Shown here piece after piece: positions 1 to 8,709 of a stretch of 64,000 nt of DNA; positions within the stretch are counted from its first letter, which is position 1, and each line of letters opens with the position of its first letter. Source of the stretch: Planotetraspora mira. GTDB taxonomy: Bacteria; Actinomycetota; Actinomycetes; Streptosporangiales; Streptosporangiaceae. The notes below the pieces were generated by a model, which searched no databases, had not been told where the DNA came from, and saw nothing but the letters and a program-made list of their open reading frames with translations. The translations under genes and the position numbers were made by a program. The stretch covers positions 186,001-250,000 of the forward strand of contig NZ_BOOO01000002.1 in the NCBI RefSeq assembly GCF_016863275.1, given 5' to 3'.

Positions 1-561
1 AGCTCCGGCGAGCCGATGGCCCGGCGCCAGCAGCACGTACGGCCTGGCCTGCGTCAGCGGCTGGACATCGAGGTCCAGAGCGAGATCGATCGCGTAGACG
101 AGGGCCACCTCGCAGCGGCCGTCGAGCAGGGCGCTCTCCATCGCGGAGACCTCTCCCTCGGCCACGGTGACCCGCACCCCCGGATGACGCACGGAGAACT
201 CCCGCAACAACCGTGACAGGTAGAAGGGCGCGAGGGTCGTGACGCACCCGATGGCGAGCTCGCCCGTGAGCGAGCCCGCCAGCCCTCGGGCGGACGCGGC
301 GAGCGCCGCCGCGTGGGAGAGGAACTCACGCGCCTCGACGAGGAACCGCTCGCCGGAGCGGGTCAGCGACAGCCCTCTGGCGTGATGGCGGATCAGGAGC
401 TGCACGCCGAGCTCGCGCTCGACCTGGGCGATGGCGGCGGAGATCGCCGACTGCGCCACCATGAGCTCCCTGCTGGCAGCGGTCATGCTGCCGAGCTCGG
501 CCGCCGTTACGAAGTAACGCAGCTGGACGAGGGTGAAGTTGACGTCCGCCACGCAACCCAT
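1..561 (-). CDS. LysR-family transcriptional regulator, C-terminus cut by window edge
   Basis: Reading the minus strand from an ATG at 561 gives an open frame running off the window. Residues about 8-65 form a LysR-type helix-turn-helix: LRYFVTAAELGSMTAASREL followed by AQSAISAAIAQVERELGVQL. The start of the effector-binding domain follows (GELAIGCVTTLAPFYLSRLL). Family members bind DNA as tetramers and sense a small ligand. The target is unknown because the 3' half and the left neighbour are missing. A GTG three codons downstream is a possible alternative start. It is transcribed in the same direction as the DrrAB-type exporter but is not clearly in its operon (80 bp gap). Confidence 0.85.
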   Translation of the reverse strand, partial: MGCVADVNFTLVQLRYFVTAAELGSMTAASRELMVAQSAISAAIAQVERELGVQLLIRHHARGLSLTRSGERFLVEAREFLSHAAALAASARGLAGSLTGELAIGCVTTLAPFYLSRLLREFSVRHPGVRVTVAEGEVSAMESALLDGRCEVALVYAIDLALDLDVQPLTQARPYVLLAPGHRLAGA

Positions 562-640
562 TGTGACCGCCGCGGACCTTCCCGACTCCGGAACCCCCAG
601 GTGCGCGGCTACGAATTGCCTGAACCGTTCCAGCCTTTGA

Positions 641-1369
641 TCAGGTGTTTTCCCTTTGGAACACCTTCGTGCCGATCGTGAACCCCCCGCCGACGAACAC
701 CAGCGTCACCAGGACTCCCCACAGCACCGTGGGTGACGCGTACGAGCCGGCGAACAACTCGCGGAGCGCCTCGACGGCGTAACGGAAGGGAGTGAACCTG
801 GAGACCACGTCGAGCCACGCCGGGGCGAGGGACATGGGAAGCAGCGCGCCGGAGAGCAACATCAACGGGATCATCAGCGTCGACATGACGGGGGCGAAGA
901 GCTCCTGCCTGATCGTCAGCGCGGCCGCGTACGACAGCGCGGCCATCCCGACGGAGAGCACGGTGAGCAGCAGCAGGCCGAGCAGCACACCCGTCAGCCG
1001 CGCGTGCAGCCCGAGCGCGTAGCCGAGCGCGATGATCACCACGGCTTGGATCAGCAGGACGAGGCTGTCCTTGAGCACCCGCCCGAACAGCAGCGTCGAT
1101 CGGCGGGCCGGAGTGACCCGCAGACGTTCGAGGACCCCGAACCGCTGGTCGAAGACGATGCCGAAGCCGACCAGCCCCGAACTCATCAGGCCGAGCTGGA
1201 TGAGCAGACCGGGCACGAGCGTGTCCCAGGAGCCGACGCCGCTGCGGGAGAACAACGGGCCGAAGATCACGAGATAGAACACCGGCTGGACCGCGCCGAA
1301 GACGACGGCGAACTTGCTCTTGAAGCTCGCACGCAGGTAATAGCCCGTGAGGGCGGCGAGAGCGGTCAC
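641..1369 (-). CDS. ABC-2 type exporter permease (DrrB-like)
   Basis: About 242 residues with six hydrophobic segments (for example FAVVFGAVQPVFYLVIFGPL, LVLLIQAVVIIALGYALGL, LLLTVLSVGMAALSYAAAL), the profile of ABC-2 membrane subunits that pair with DrrA-type ATPases in drug or lipid export. I place the start at the GTG at 1369, because it overlaps the TGA of the upstream ATPase as GTGA, which implies translational coupling; the frame is open further upstream but only inside the ATPase gene. The last codons end at 641, just after the LysR gene start. The substrate cannot be read from the sequence. Confidence 0.88.
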   Translation of the reverse strand: MTALAALTGYYLRASFKSKFAVVFGAVQPVFYLVIFGPLFSRSGVGSWDTLVPGLLIQLGLMSSGLVGFGIVFDQRFGVLERLRVTPARRSTLLFGRVLKDSLVLLIQAVVIIALGYALGLHARLTGVLLGLLLLTVLSVGMAALSYAAALTIRQELFAPVMSTLMIPLMLLSGALLPMSLAPAWLDVVSRFTPFRYAVEALRELFAGSYASPTVLWGVLVTLVFVGGGFTIGTKVFQRENT

Positions 1370-2109
1370 GCTGCGACCCCCTCGCGAAGCTCGTGGCCGG
1401 TGACCGAGAGGAAGACCTCGTCGAGCGTGCCCGCGTCGTGGGCGGCCTTGAGCTCGGCCGGTGTGCCCGACGCCACGATCCGACCCTGGTCGATGATGAG
1501 GATCCGATCGCACAGGGCGTCGGCCTCCTCCAGGTAGTGCGTCGTCAGGAAGACCGTCATCCCGGCCTCCTCGCGCAACCGCCGGACGTGGCCCCACAGG
1601 TTCGTACGGCTCTGCGGATCGAGCCCGGTGGTCGGCTCGTCGAGGAAGAGCAACTCGGGCCGGTGAAGCAGTCCCATGGCGATGTCCACCCGGCGCTTCT
1701 GACCGCCCGAGAGCGATCCGGCGAGCCGCTTGTCCACGCCCGTCAGGTCGAGTTCGGCCAGGAGCCGGGTCACCCGGTCACGGGCGTCGGCCCGGCTCAG
1801 GCCGTACAGGCGGGCCTGGAGCACGAGTTCCTCTCCCACCTCGGAGAACGGGCCGACGGTGCCGCCCTGGGCGACGTAGCCGATCCGCCGCCGGACGCCC
1901 GCGGGGTCGGCGAACAGGTCGTGGCCCGCCACGGTGGCGGTGCCCGACGTGGGGCGCAGCAGTGTGGTGAGCATGCGAAGCGTCGTGGTCTTGCCGGCGC
2001 CGTTGGGGCCGACGAAACCGACGATCTCCCCCTTGGAGACGTCGATGTCGACGCCCTGGACCGCTTCGACGGAATCGAAGGATCTGGTGAGCCCTCTGAC
2101 ATGAATCAT
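1366..2109 (-). CDS. Daunorubicin-resistance type ABC transporter ATP-binding protein (DrrA-like)
   Basis: 247 residues with a complete ATPase set: Walker A GPNGAGKTTTLRML near residue 33, Q-loop region, signature LSGGQKRRVDIAMGLL, Walker B LLFLDEPTTGLDP, and switch histidine in VFLTTHYLEEAD. The C-terminal tail with ASGTPAELKA and the segment LDEVFLSVTGHEL is typical of the DrrA subfamily. It forms an exporter with the overlapping permease. The ATG at 2109 lies 65 bp from the divergent TetR gene, so the pair is probably repressed by that TetR protein. Confidence 0.93.
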   Translation of the reverse strand: MIHVRGLTRSFDSVEAVQGVDIDVSKGEIVGFVGPNGAGKTTTLRMLTTLLRPTSGTATVAGHDLFADPAGVRRRIGYVAQGGTVGPFSEVGEELVLQARLYGLSRADARDRVTRLLAELDLTGVDKRLAGSLSGGQKRRVDIAMGLLHRPELLFLDEPTTGLDPQSRTNLWGHVRRLREEAGMTVFLTTHYLEEADALCDRILIIDQGRIVASGTPAELKAAHDAGTLDEVFLSVTGHELREGVAA

Positions 2110-2119
2110 GTTTCTTAGA

Positions 2120-2141
2120 GTAACGCCAATTTTGGTGTCAC
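2120..2141. promoter_or_regulatory. Candidate TetR operator between exporter and regulator
   Basis: An imperfect 22-bp palindrome (GTAACGCCAA facing TTGGTGTCAC, 8 of 12 positions symmetric per arm) lies in the 65-bp divergent gap, which is unusually AT-rich for this genome. Position and symmetry fit a TetR-family operator controlling both the exporter and tetR-like gene. No footprint or orthologue alignment was available. Confidence 0.4.
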
Positions 2142-2174
2142 TTAAAAATTGGATGGCATACTAGAATCGGTCGC

Positions 2175-2852
2175 ATGGAAGAGGGACTGCGGGAGCGGAA
2201 GAAGCGGGAGACCCGCCAGCGGATCGCCGACATCGCGATGGGCCTGTTCCTGCAACGCGGGTTCGACAACGTCACGGTCGCCGAGGTGGCCAGGGCCGCC
2301 GACGTGTCCGTGAACACCGTCTTCAACTACTTCCAGACGAAGGAGGACCTGTTCCTCGACCGCAGTGACGAGGTCGAGAGCCTGCCGAGACGGATCATCG
2401 AGGAGCGACGCCTCGGAGAGTCGGCGGTCCAGGCCGTGCGACGCGACTTCTTCGACGCCCTCGACACCGGCGACTGGCGATACGGGATCCACGAGGGCAG
2501 CGACCTGTTCGCGCGGCGGGTCCGGGAGAGCCAGTCCCTGGTCGCCCGCCTCACCGTCCTGGACTACAACCGGGAGGAGCAGTTCGCCCGGGCGCTCGCC
2601 GACGCGGTGGACGCCGACCCGGACGACCTGACCCCGTGGCTGGTGGCGGCCCAGATCAATTCCGTCCTCCGTACGCTGACCCGGCGTTTCACGATCCGGC
2701 GGATGGCCGGCGAGGACATGGACCGGGTCGTGGAGGGCATCCGGCTGGACGCCACACTGGCCTTCGACCAACTGGAGTTCGGCGTGGGCGACTACGCCCT
2801 GCGACAGGCCGATCCCGGCACGCCGGTCGCCGGGGACCGGGTCCAGACCTGA
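2175..2852 (+). CDS. TetR-family transcriptional regulator
   Basis: 225 residues. The N-terminal helix-turn-helix is clear (ETRQRIADIAMGLFLQRGFD, then VTVAEVARAADVSVNTVFNYF, residues about 11-55), followed by an all-helical ligand domain without recognisable signature. It is divergent from the DrrAB-type exporter with a 65-bp shared gap, the standard arrangement for a repressor of a drug exporter. The ATG at 2175 follows directly after the candidate operator. Confidence 0.9.
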   Translation: MEEGLRERKKRETRQRIADIAMGLFLQRGFDNVTVAEVARAADVSVNTVFNYFQTKEDLFLDRSDEVESLPRRIIEERRLGESAVQAVRRDFFDALDTGDWRYGIHEGSDLFARRVRESQSLVARLTVLDYNREEQFARALADAVDADPDDLTPWLVAAQINSVLRTLTRRFTIRRMAGEDMDRVVEGIRLDATLAFDQLEFGVGDYALRQADPGTPVAGDRVQT

Positions 2853-2928
2853 GCCGTACCCCACGGCCGCGAGCACGGGACAGGACGTAGAAATCAGGAC
2901 ACGGGAATCGGGGACCCACGCGATCGCC

Positions 2929-3411
2929 GTGCCGGGCTCGGCGCCCGGTATACAGGTCCACGTGAAGTTGGACGAGCTGGATCGCACCATCATCCGGGCC
3001 CTGGTCGAGGATGCCCGTTCTACATATGCCGAAATAGGCGCTCAAGTTGGGTTGTCCGCTCCGGCGGTCAAGCGGCGGGTCGACCGGCTCGTCGCCACCG
3101 GCGCGATCACGGGATTCAGCGCGAGGATCGAGCCGTCGGCCCTCGGCTGGACGACAGAGGCCTACGTCGAGTTGTTCTGCCGGGGGAAGACCTCTCCCGC
3201 CGAGATCGGGGCCGCCGTCGCCGTGCATCCGGAGGTCATCTCGGCCTGCACGGTGACCGGCGAGGCCGACGCCCTTCTGCACATCCGCGCGACCGATGTG
3301 CGGGACGTGGAACGCATCATCGAGCGCCTGGCCGCCGAACCGTTCGTCGTGCGGACCAAGAGCGCCATCGTGCTTTCCCGGCTGGTTAACGGATCACCGC
3401 AAACAGGCTGA
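2929..3411 (+). CDS. Lrp/AsnC-family transcriptional regulator
   Basis: 160 residues from a GTG at 2929, or about 149 if the GTG at 2962 (which begins VKLDELDRTIIRALVEDARS) is the true start; neither has a strong ribosome-binding site. The N-terminal winged helix (YAEIGAQVGLSAPAVKRRVDRL) is followed by a RAM ligand domain (residues about 75-155). It sits directly upstream of ddaH-rocD on the same strand. Regulators of this subgroup beside these two genes are recurrent in actinobacteria, so the likely role is amino-acid responsive control of arginine/ornithine breakdown. Confidence 0.9.
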   Translation: MPGSAPGIQVHVKLDELDRTIIRALVEDARSTYAEIGAQVGLSAPAVKRRVDRLVATGAITGFSARIEPSALGWTTEAYVELFCRGKTSPAEIGAAVAVHPEVISACTVTGEADALLHIRATDVRDVERIIERLAAEPFVVRTKSAIVLSRLVNGSPQTG

Positions 3412-3420
3412 AGGACGCAA

Positions 3421-3455
3421 CCAATCCACGCCAAGGCGCAACGCGCACTGATTGG
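3421..3455. promoter_or_regulatory. Candidate Lrp operator upstream of ddaH
   Basis: CCAATC at 3421-3426 and GATTGG at 3450-3455 are perfect inverted half-sites 29 bp apart (start to start), in the 107-bp gap between the Lrp-type gene and ddaH. The position suits a site for the adjacent regulator. The evidence is symmetry and position only. Confidence 0.3.
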
Positions 3456-3518
3456 CCTGGTCTTTCGGCGTTCTTACGCTAAGGGGACCGTTGACCGGTT
3501 TTCCGCATGGAGTCCTGA

Positions 3519-4355
3519 ATGACCACACCTTTGGCCGTGACGACGCGTAGTGAACGAGCCGGTACGGCACGGCACTACCTGATGTGCCGACCCGAGTTCT
3601 TCGCCGTCTCGTACGCCATCAACCCGTGGATGGACCCGCTGGCCGGGGCCGACACCGCGACCGCCGTACGGCAGTGGGAGGGCCTCCGAGAGGCCTACGA
3701 GAGCCTGGGGCACACGGTCAGCCTGATCGACCCGATCCCGGGCCTGCCCGACATGGTGTTCGCCGCCAACGGGGCCCTGGTCGTCGACGGACGCGTCTAC
3801 GGCGCCAGGTTCACCCACCCGGAGCGGGCGGCGGAGGGTCCCGCCTACCTGCGGTGGTTCGCGGACCGCGGCTACGAGTCGATGGAAGCGTCGTTCACCA
3901 ACGAGGGTGAGGGCGACTACCTGACGCTCGACGAGATGATCCTGGCCGGGACCGGCTTCCGCACCGACGTGGCCGCGCACATGGAGGCCCAGGAGTTCCT
4001 CGGCCGCCCGGTGGTCACGCTCCGGCTGGTCGACCCGCGGTTCTACCACCTCGACACGGCGCTGTTCCCGCTCGACGGACACAACGTGGCCTACTACCCC
4101 GAGGCGTTCTCCTCTGGCAGCCAGAGGGTGCTCCAGCGGCTGTTCCCCGACGCCGTCATCGCCACGGCCGCCGACGCGGAGGTCCTCGGTCTCAACGCGG
4201 TCAGCGACGGACGGCACATCGTCGTGAACGCCGAGGCCAAGGAGCTGTCGCTGGAACTCGAGAACCGGGGCTACGAGGTCGTCCCCGTCGATCTGAGCGA
4301 GCTGCGCAAGGCCGGCGGCGGCCCGAAGTGCTGCACCCTGGAGATCCGCCGATGA
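3519..4355 (+). CDS. ddaH: Dimethylarginine dimethylaminohydrolase family protein (amidinotransferase fold)
   Basis: 278 residues. DDAH hydrolyses N-omega-methylated arginines to citrulline and methylamines; related amidinotransferases and arginine deiminases share the fold. Visible family marks are the N-terminal MCRPEFFAVSYAINPWMD, the FAANGALVVDG segment, a catalytic-type histidine near residue 233 (SDGRHIVVN) and the terminal cysteine pair 271/272 (GGGPKCCTLEIRR), one of which is the expected nucleophile. GGAG lies 7 bp before the ATG. The stop overlaps the rocD start as ATGA, so the two are co-translated; this pairing suggests the citrulline/ornithine branch of arginine catabolism. True substrate preference is not readable. 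Confidence 0.9.
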   Translation: MTTPLAVTTRSERAGTARHYLMCRPEFFAVSYAINPWMDPLAGADTATAVRQWEGLREAYESLGHTVSLIDPIPGLPDMVFAANGALVVDGRVYGARFTHPERAAEGPAYLRWFADRGYESMEASFTNEGEGDYLTLDEMILAGTGFRTDVAAHMEAQEFLGRPVVTLRLVDPRFYHLDTALFPLDGHNVAYYPEAFSSGSQRVLQRLFPDAVIATAADAEVLGLNAVSDGRHIVVNAEAKELSLELENRGYEVVPVDLSELRKAGGGPKCCTLEIRR

Positions 4356-5605
4356 GCGCGCCGACGAACGTGCCCCTGAGCACCGAGGACCTCATCCGGC
4401 TCGGCGAGAGCCGCAGTGCGCACAACTACCACCCGCTGCCCGTCGTCATCCGGTCGGCGGAGGGCGCCTGGGTGACCGACGTGGAGGGGAAGCGCTATCT
4501 CGACTGCCTTGCCGGCTACTCGTCGCTGAACTTCGGCCACGGCAACCCGGCGATCATCGCCGCCGCCCGTGAGCAGCTCGACCGGCTGACGCTCACCAGC
4601 CGGGCCTTCCTGCACGACCAGTTCGCGACGTTCGTCTCGGGCCTCGCCGACCTGTGCGGCAAGGACATGGTCCTGCCCATGAACACCGGCGCCGAGGCCG
4701 TGGAGACCGCGGTCAAGGTCGCCCGCAAGTGGGGCTACGAGGTCAAGGGCGTACCCGCCGACCAGGCGAACATCATCGTCATGGAGGACAACTTCCACGG
4801 CCGTACGACGACGATCGTCGGCTTCTCCACCGACCCGGACGCGCGAGGCGGTTTCGGCCCCTTCACGCCCGGCTTCCGGATCGTGAAGTACGGCTCGGCC
4901 GAAGCGATCAGGGAGGCCGTCGACGAGAACACGGTGGCCGTCCTCATCGAGCCGATCCAGGGTGAGGCGGGCGTGCTCGTGCCGCCGGACGGCTACCTGA
5001 CGGCGGTCCGCGAGATCTGCTCGGAGAACGACGTCCTGTTCATCGCCGACGAGATCCAGTCGGGCCTCGGCCGCACAGGCGACACCTTCGCCTGTGACCA
5101 CGAAGGGGTCGTCCCGGACATGTACGTCCTGGGGAAGGCTCTGGGCGGCGGAGTCGTCCCCGTCTCGGCGGTCGCGGCGAACGCCGACATCCTGGGGGTG
5201 CTCAAGCCGGGTCAGCACGGCTCGACGTTCGGCGGCAACCCCCTGGCATGCGCGGTCGGCAACGCCGTCATCGCGCTGCTGAACACCGGCGAGTACCAGA
5301 CCAGGGCCCGCGATCTCGGTGCGTTCCTCCACACGCGGCTGCGTGCGCTGATCGCCCCGGATGCGGCCGGACGCACGCCCGTGGTGGCCGTGCGCGGTCG
5401 TGGGCTGTGGGCGGGTGTCGACATCGACCCCTCTCTCGCCACCGGCCGCGAGGTCAGCGAGGCGCTCATGCGCCGGGGCGTGCTCGCCAAGGACACCCAT
5501 GGCTCCACGATCCGGCTCGCTCCGCCCATCGTCGTCACGGAAGAGGACCTCGGCTGGGCCGTCGATCAGCTCGCCGCTGTACTGTCCGAGTTCGCGAGTC
5601 GCTAG
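4352..5605 (+). CDS. rocD: Ornithine--oxo-acid transaminase
   Basis: 417 residues. It is a class III PLP aminotransferase converting ornithine and 2-oxoglutarate into glutamate semialdehyde and glutamate. Marks include MNTGAEAVETAVKVARKWGY (cofactor phosphate loop), FHGRTTTIVGFSTD, FIADEIQSGLGRTG (the D that contacts the PLP ring nitrogen) and the Schiff-base lysine about residue 262 in VLGKALGGGVVPVSA. Length is normal. The ATG at 4352 overlaps the ddaH stop by 4 bp; a frame continues 8 codons upstream but coupling favours 4352. Confidence 0.95.
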   Translation: MSAPTNVPLSTEDLIRLGESRSAHNYHPLPVVIRSAEGAWVTDVEGKRYLDCLAGYSSLNFGHGNPAIIAAAREQLDRLTLTSRAFLHDQFATFVSGLADLCGKDMVLPMNTGAEAVETAVKVARKWGYEVKGVPADQANIIVMEDNFHGRTTTIVGFSTDPDARGGFGPFTPGFRIVKYGSAEAIREAVDENTVAVLIEPIQGEAGVLVPPDGYLTAVREICSENDVLFIADEIQSGLGRTGDTFACDHEGVVPDMYVLGKALGGGVVPVSAVAANADILGVLKPGQHGSTFGGNPLACAVGNAVIALLNTGEYQTRARDLGAFLHTRLRALIAPDAAGRTPVVAVRGRGLWAGVDIDPSLATGREVSEALMRRGVLAKDTHGSTIRLAPPIVVTEEDLGWAVDQLAAVLSEFASR

Positions 5606-5638
5606 GCCCCTCAGAGCCTGAGACGTCAGGCATCGGAC

Positions 5639-5695
5639 CGTCGCGATCTGGCCGGATGTCGGGTTTGATCAACCCGCCGTCCGGCCGGTCGCGAT
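5639..5695. terminator. Nested hairpin after rocD
   Basis: Two nested inverted repeats: an inner stem CGGGTT (5660-5665) with AACCCG (5671-5676) around a 5-nt loop, and outer arms 5639-5658 and 5677-5695 that pair with a few mismatches (TCGCGA..GGCCGGA against TCCGGCC..TCGCGA). It lies 34 bp after the rocD stop and has no T-run. It probably stabilises or ends the ddaH-rocD transcript. The rest of the 319-bp gap up to 5924 is GC-rich with nothing else recognisable. Confidence 0.5.
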
Positions 5696-5924
5696 GAGAC
5701 GTTGGCCCGTCGACGTAGCCCGGTCGGCGTGCCTGGTCGCACGGACCCGGTTGCGGGCGACGTTCAGCCTCCCCCGTCGGCTTCGGCCGGACGGGTGGAG
5801 AACGGTCAGTGGCCACGGCGCAGCTGACTGCTGACCGGGCACCGCGACCCCGCCGCCGCGTCGGGCCACAGGCTGCTGACCGGCCAGGGAGGGCCGAGGA
5901 GCGGTCGTTGCCCCGGCGGTCTGG

Positions 5925-7973
5925 TCAGGGTGCGTTCGGCCCCCTCCCACCCGCTGACGCACTGTCTTGGGTGTCGCGTGGTCTGCTCTCGGGCGAAGAA
6001 GGCGATCTGCGGGTGGTGCAGCGGCGGCCGGTGTAGGTGTAGGCCCAGCGGTCTTTGCCTTCGCGGCGGCGTTGGTACCGGTCGGGGTGGCGGTAGCGGT
6101 CGCGGTTGTGGAACTGGCAGGCCGGTCCGAGCAGGCGCAGGTCGGTCAGGCCGCCGTCGGCCCAGTTGTCGGCGTGGTCGATCTGGCACAGCGTCGCCGG
6201 GAGCGGACAGCCGTCGATCCAGCAGGTGGCGTAGCGGGCGAAGACCGCCCTTCTCTGCGCTCCGGTTGCCAACCGTACAGCGCGTCCCATATCGAGGACC
6301 TGGCCATCGGCGTCCATCACCAGCCGCACCAGGGTCGAGGTGCGGGCGAGACGGCTTATGTCGTCGTGGGACAGGAGTTGGCCGGTGGCCAGCAACAATC
6401 CCGGCATCACACACCCCAGCCCGGACAGGCCAGGCACACTCCCCCAAGGTCCCCTGGAATCGGTCTGACCTCGAGCGGACTGACCACCCTTGGCCTGAGC
6501 GTCCGCAGCGTGTCCAGCCCCCTGACTGCCACTCCTGGCATGACCACCTGCGGCCTGGTCGCCTTCACCGGCCTCATCTGCGTCATCGTGGGCGGTGTGG
6601 TCTTTGGGGAGGGACTCGGCGTTGACCAGGACGAGCAACTCAGTAGTGATCTTGTTTTCCAACAGCGTGATCAACGCATCGGCATTGCGGACCCGCAGCG
6701 GCCGCTCATCACCCTCAACCCTGGGCTTGGCATAGGCGTCCAGCCAAGTCCGCAACCGGGCCGCCGCCTCACGGGGAAGCCGGAACTCGCCCTCCACCCC
6801 ACCAGAACCAGTCGGGCGAACCACCATGAACCGCTGCGCGTAATCAGCATCCCTGTCCTTGCCCGCCTGACCGGGATCCAGCAACTCCCGCAGATACCGG
6901 CCCGCCTTGGCCACCTCGGCCGGACTCGCCCGATCCGCCAACCCCACCAAGATCGGCTCAGCGAGCCTGGCCTGCTCATCAGTGAGCCCACTCGTCGCCG
7001 CGCAGATCGCACTCACCTGCCCCTCCGACAAACTCCCCTCAGCGAACCGCACCCGCACCACACCAAGACGCGCCAACTCCGTCGCCAACACGACAAGCCG
7101 CGACGCCGACCCCGCACTTGTCCCACACCCGCCCCGCAACCACATCCGGGTGCTGGCATGCCCCTGGGACCTGGCCGCACCCGCCCGATGCACCCATTCC
7201 ACCCGGGCGGCGATCGCCGAGGTCAACCGATCCCGCGCGAACACCAACTCCTGAACCTGCTCCACACACACCGCCACCGAACCCGGCAACCCCGCGAGCG
7301 CCAGCCCCGAGGCCGTCTCGACGATCGCGGCCACCAGCGCATCCGACTCGGCTGACGAACCACCCGAGCCGGCCCAACCGGCTGTGCTGGTTGTGCCGTG
7401 CCCATCAGCGGATCCGGCCGAATCCGAGCGGGCCGAGCCTGCGCCCGCCGAACCCGACATCGACGTCCCGGAGGTCGGTGCGCCCGAGCCCGCTCTTGAG
7501 TCCGAGTCCGAGGAAGGGGAGGAGGAGGAGGCCGGGTCTGTGCACGGGTTCGAGCCCCGGGCAGGCGACGGCGCTTCAGACGACCCCGCGCTGGACGACC
7601 CCGCGCTGGACGACCCCGCGTTGGACGACCCCGCGTTGGACGACCCCGCGTTGGACGACCCCGCGTTGGACGACTCCGGGCTGGGCGACTCTGGGTCGGG
7701 TGACTCTGCACTGGATGATTCCGGCCAGTCGGCATCCGGCCATGTCGCGTATGGCCGTGACGGCCTCGGCTCGGTGAAGTCGGGCCACACGTCCTCCAAC
7801 GGCGGGCGGCTCAAGGCCGAACTGCCGTCGGACGACCACGTCTGGGCCCGTGCCGTGACCTCCGCCCACCATCTCGGGCCACACGGCATCTCCTCGACAC
7901 CGGGATCGGCCACAGAAGAACCCGAGACGTGCCGCCCGTGTGAATTGACCACGTCCCTCTCCCTTCCGGTCAC
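5925..7973 (-). CDS. DUF222 and HNH endonuclease domain protein with Ser-rich repeat region
   Basis: 682 residues from a GTG at 7973. Residues about 85-200 are a low-complexity Ser/Ala/Gly/Asn region built from SSNAG repeats. A DUF222 (13E12-type) domain follows (ESDALVAAIVETASGLAL through the RTSTLVRLVMDADG segment), interrupted by a second disordered insert near residues 460-515. The C-terminus is an HNH motif: CWIDGCPLPATLCQIDHADN, then ADGGLTDLRLLGPACQFHNR, with the metal-binding His/Asn residues present. These proteins are multi-copy in actinobacteria and their function is unknown; nuclease activity is inferred from the motif. The start is uncertain because the N-terminus is low complexity. 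Confidence 0.85.
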   Translation of the reverse strand: MTGRERDVVNSHGRHVSGSSVADPGVEEMPCGPRWWAEVTARAQTWSSDGSSALSRPPLEDVWPDFTEPRPSRPYATWPDADWPESSSAESPDPESPSPESSNAGSSNAGSSNAGSSNAGSSSAGSSSAGSSEAPSPARGSNPCTDPASSSSPSSDSDSRAGSGAPTSGTSMSGSAGAGSARSDSAGSADGHGTTSTAGWAGSGGSSAESDALVAAIVETASGLALAGLPGSVAVCVEQVQELVFARDRLTSAIAARVEWVHRAGAARSQGHASTRMWLRGGCGTSAGSASRLVVLATELARLGVVRVRFAEGSLSEGQVSAICAATSGLTDEQARLAEPILVGLADRASPAEVAKAGRYLRELLDPGQAGKDRDADYAQRFMVVRPTGSGGVEGEFRLPREAAARLRTWLDAYAKPRVEGDERPLRVRNADALITLLENKITTELLVLVNAESLPKDHTAHDDADEAGEGDQAAGGHARSGSQGAGHAADAQAKGGQSARGQTDSRGPWGSVPGLSGLGCVMPGLLLATGQLLSHDDISRLARTSTLVRLVMDADGQVLDMGRAVRLATGAQRRAVFARYATCWIDGCPLPATLCQIDHADNWADGGLTDLRLLGPACQFHNRDRYRHPDRYQRRREGKDRWAYTYTGRRCTTRRSPSSPESRPRDTQDSASAGGRGPNAP
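7579..7713. repeat. 15-bp tandem repeat inside the HNH gene
   Basis: Six near-identical copies of GACGACCCCGCGYTG run from 7579 to 7668, followed by three degenerate copies to 7713. The 15-bp period keeps the frame and encodes SSNAG/SSSAG on the minus strand. Copies 1-2 differ from 3-6 only by C/T at one position, so expansion is recent. Copy number is likely to vary between strains. Confidence 0.95.
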
Positions 7974-8709
7974 CCTAATCGAAAACCTGTACGAATAATC
8001 TCACACTCCGTGACCGGTCAGCTACAAATCTCGAACAGGATTTCCATCCGTTCGCTCGCGGCGAGCAACCCCGCATAGATCGGCAGAGCTAAGCCCGGGA
8101 CCGGGACCTAATGGTCAAGGGAGGGCTGCGGGCTGACTGGGCGGATACGACCACATGGCGAGGTTCAGGACGAGCCAAGCGGAGCCGGGCAGCAACAGTT
8201 GGGCAGGCAAGGGCGGACCAAGGCGGGCCAGCCAGGCGGGCCAGCCATGCAGGCCGGCCGCCAAACGGCCCCAGGCAGCCCCTCTCTGCGGCCTTCACGC
8301 CGTTCGCGGTCGCCCCCGGCGAAGCGCGGCAGCCCCCGTTGCAGCCCCGTACCACCCCGTACCGCCCCCATGCCGCCCCCATGCCGCCCCGCGCCTCATG
8401 CCCGCGCCCCACGCCCCCCGCGCCTCATGCCCGCGCCCCACGCCCCCCCCGCGCCTCATGCCCGCGCCCAACGGCCCCATGCCGCCGCATGCCACCTCAC
8501 GGCGCCTCGTGCCAGCGCGTCCCAACCCAGCGTCCCGACCCGGCGTCCCAACCCGGCCTTTCCGACCGGTAGATCATTAACGACGACGCAACATGCCGTA
8601 ACACGCACCGGCAATCCAGGAATGATCTTATTCGGGCTGTAATGCACCAAACCCTGGCAAAAGTCCCTCGTCGGACCGGTACCAGGGCCATGCACCCGAA
8701 GGGGAAGAC
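7974..8709. other. 736-bp intergenic region, low complexity, no gene seen
   Basis: This lies between the divergent HNH gene and the secreted hydrolase. Open frames cross it on both strands, but their translations are Pro/Arg/Gly-rich without family features and are shadows of base composition. It contains a 13-bp direct duplication near 8221-8250 (GGCGGGCCAGCCA twice) and a C-rich tandem repeat at 8391-8480. The last 130 bp (about 8570-8700) are more AT-rich and presumably hold the hydrolase promoter. Confidence 0.7.
8391..8480. repeat. C-rich tandem repeat, three copies of about 29-31 bp
   Basis: GCGCCTCATGCCCGCGCC begins at 8391, 8420 and 8451, each followed by a C-rich tail of variable length; a degenerate continuation (GGCGCCTCGTGCC) appears near 8501. 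It is strongly strand-asymmetric (C-rich on the plus strand). It is not in a recognisable gene. Confidence 0.85.

Noticed and set aside
7540-7570. tRNA-like GGTTCGAGCCCC
   Set aside because: It is a chance T-loop-like string inside the HNH gene; no acceptor, D or anticodon stem surrounds it.
8111-8572. Pro/Arg-rich open frame upstream of the hydrolase
   Set aside because: Three overlapping frames on the plus strand and others on the minus strand are all open here because of C-rich repeats; no ribosome-binding site and no family features.
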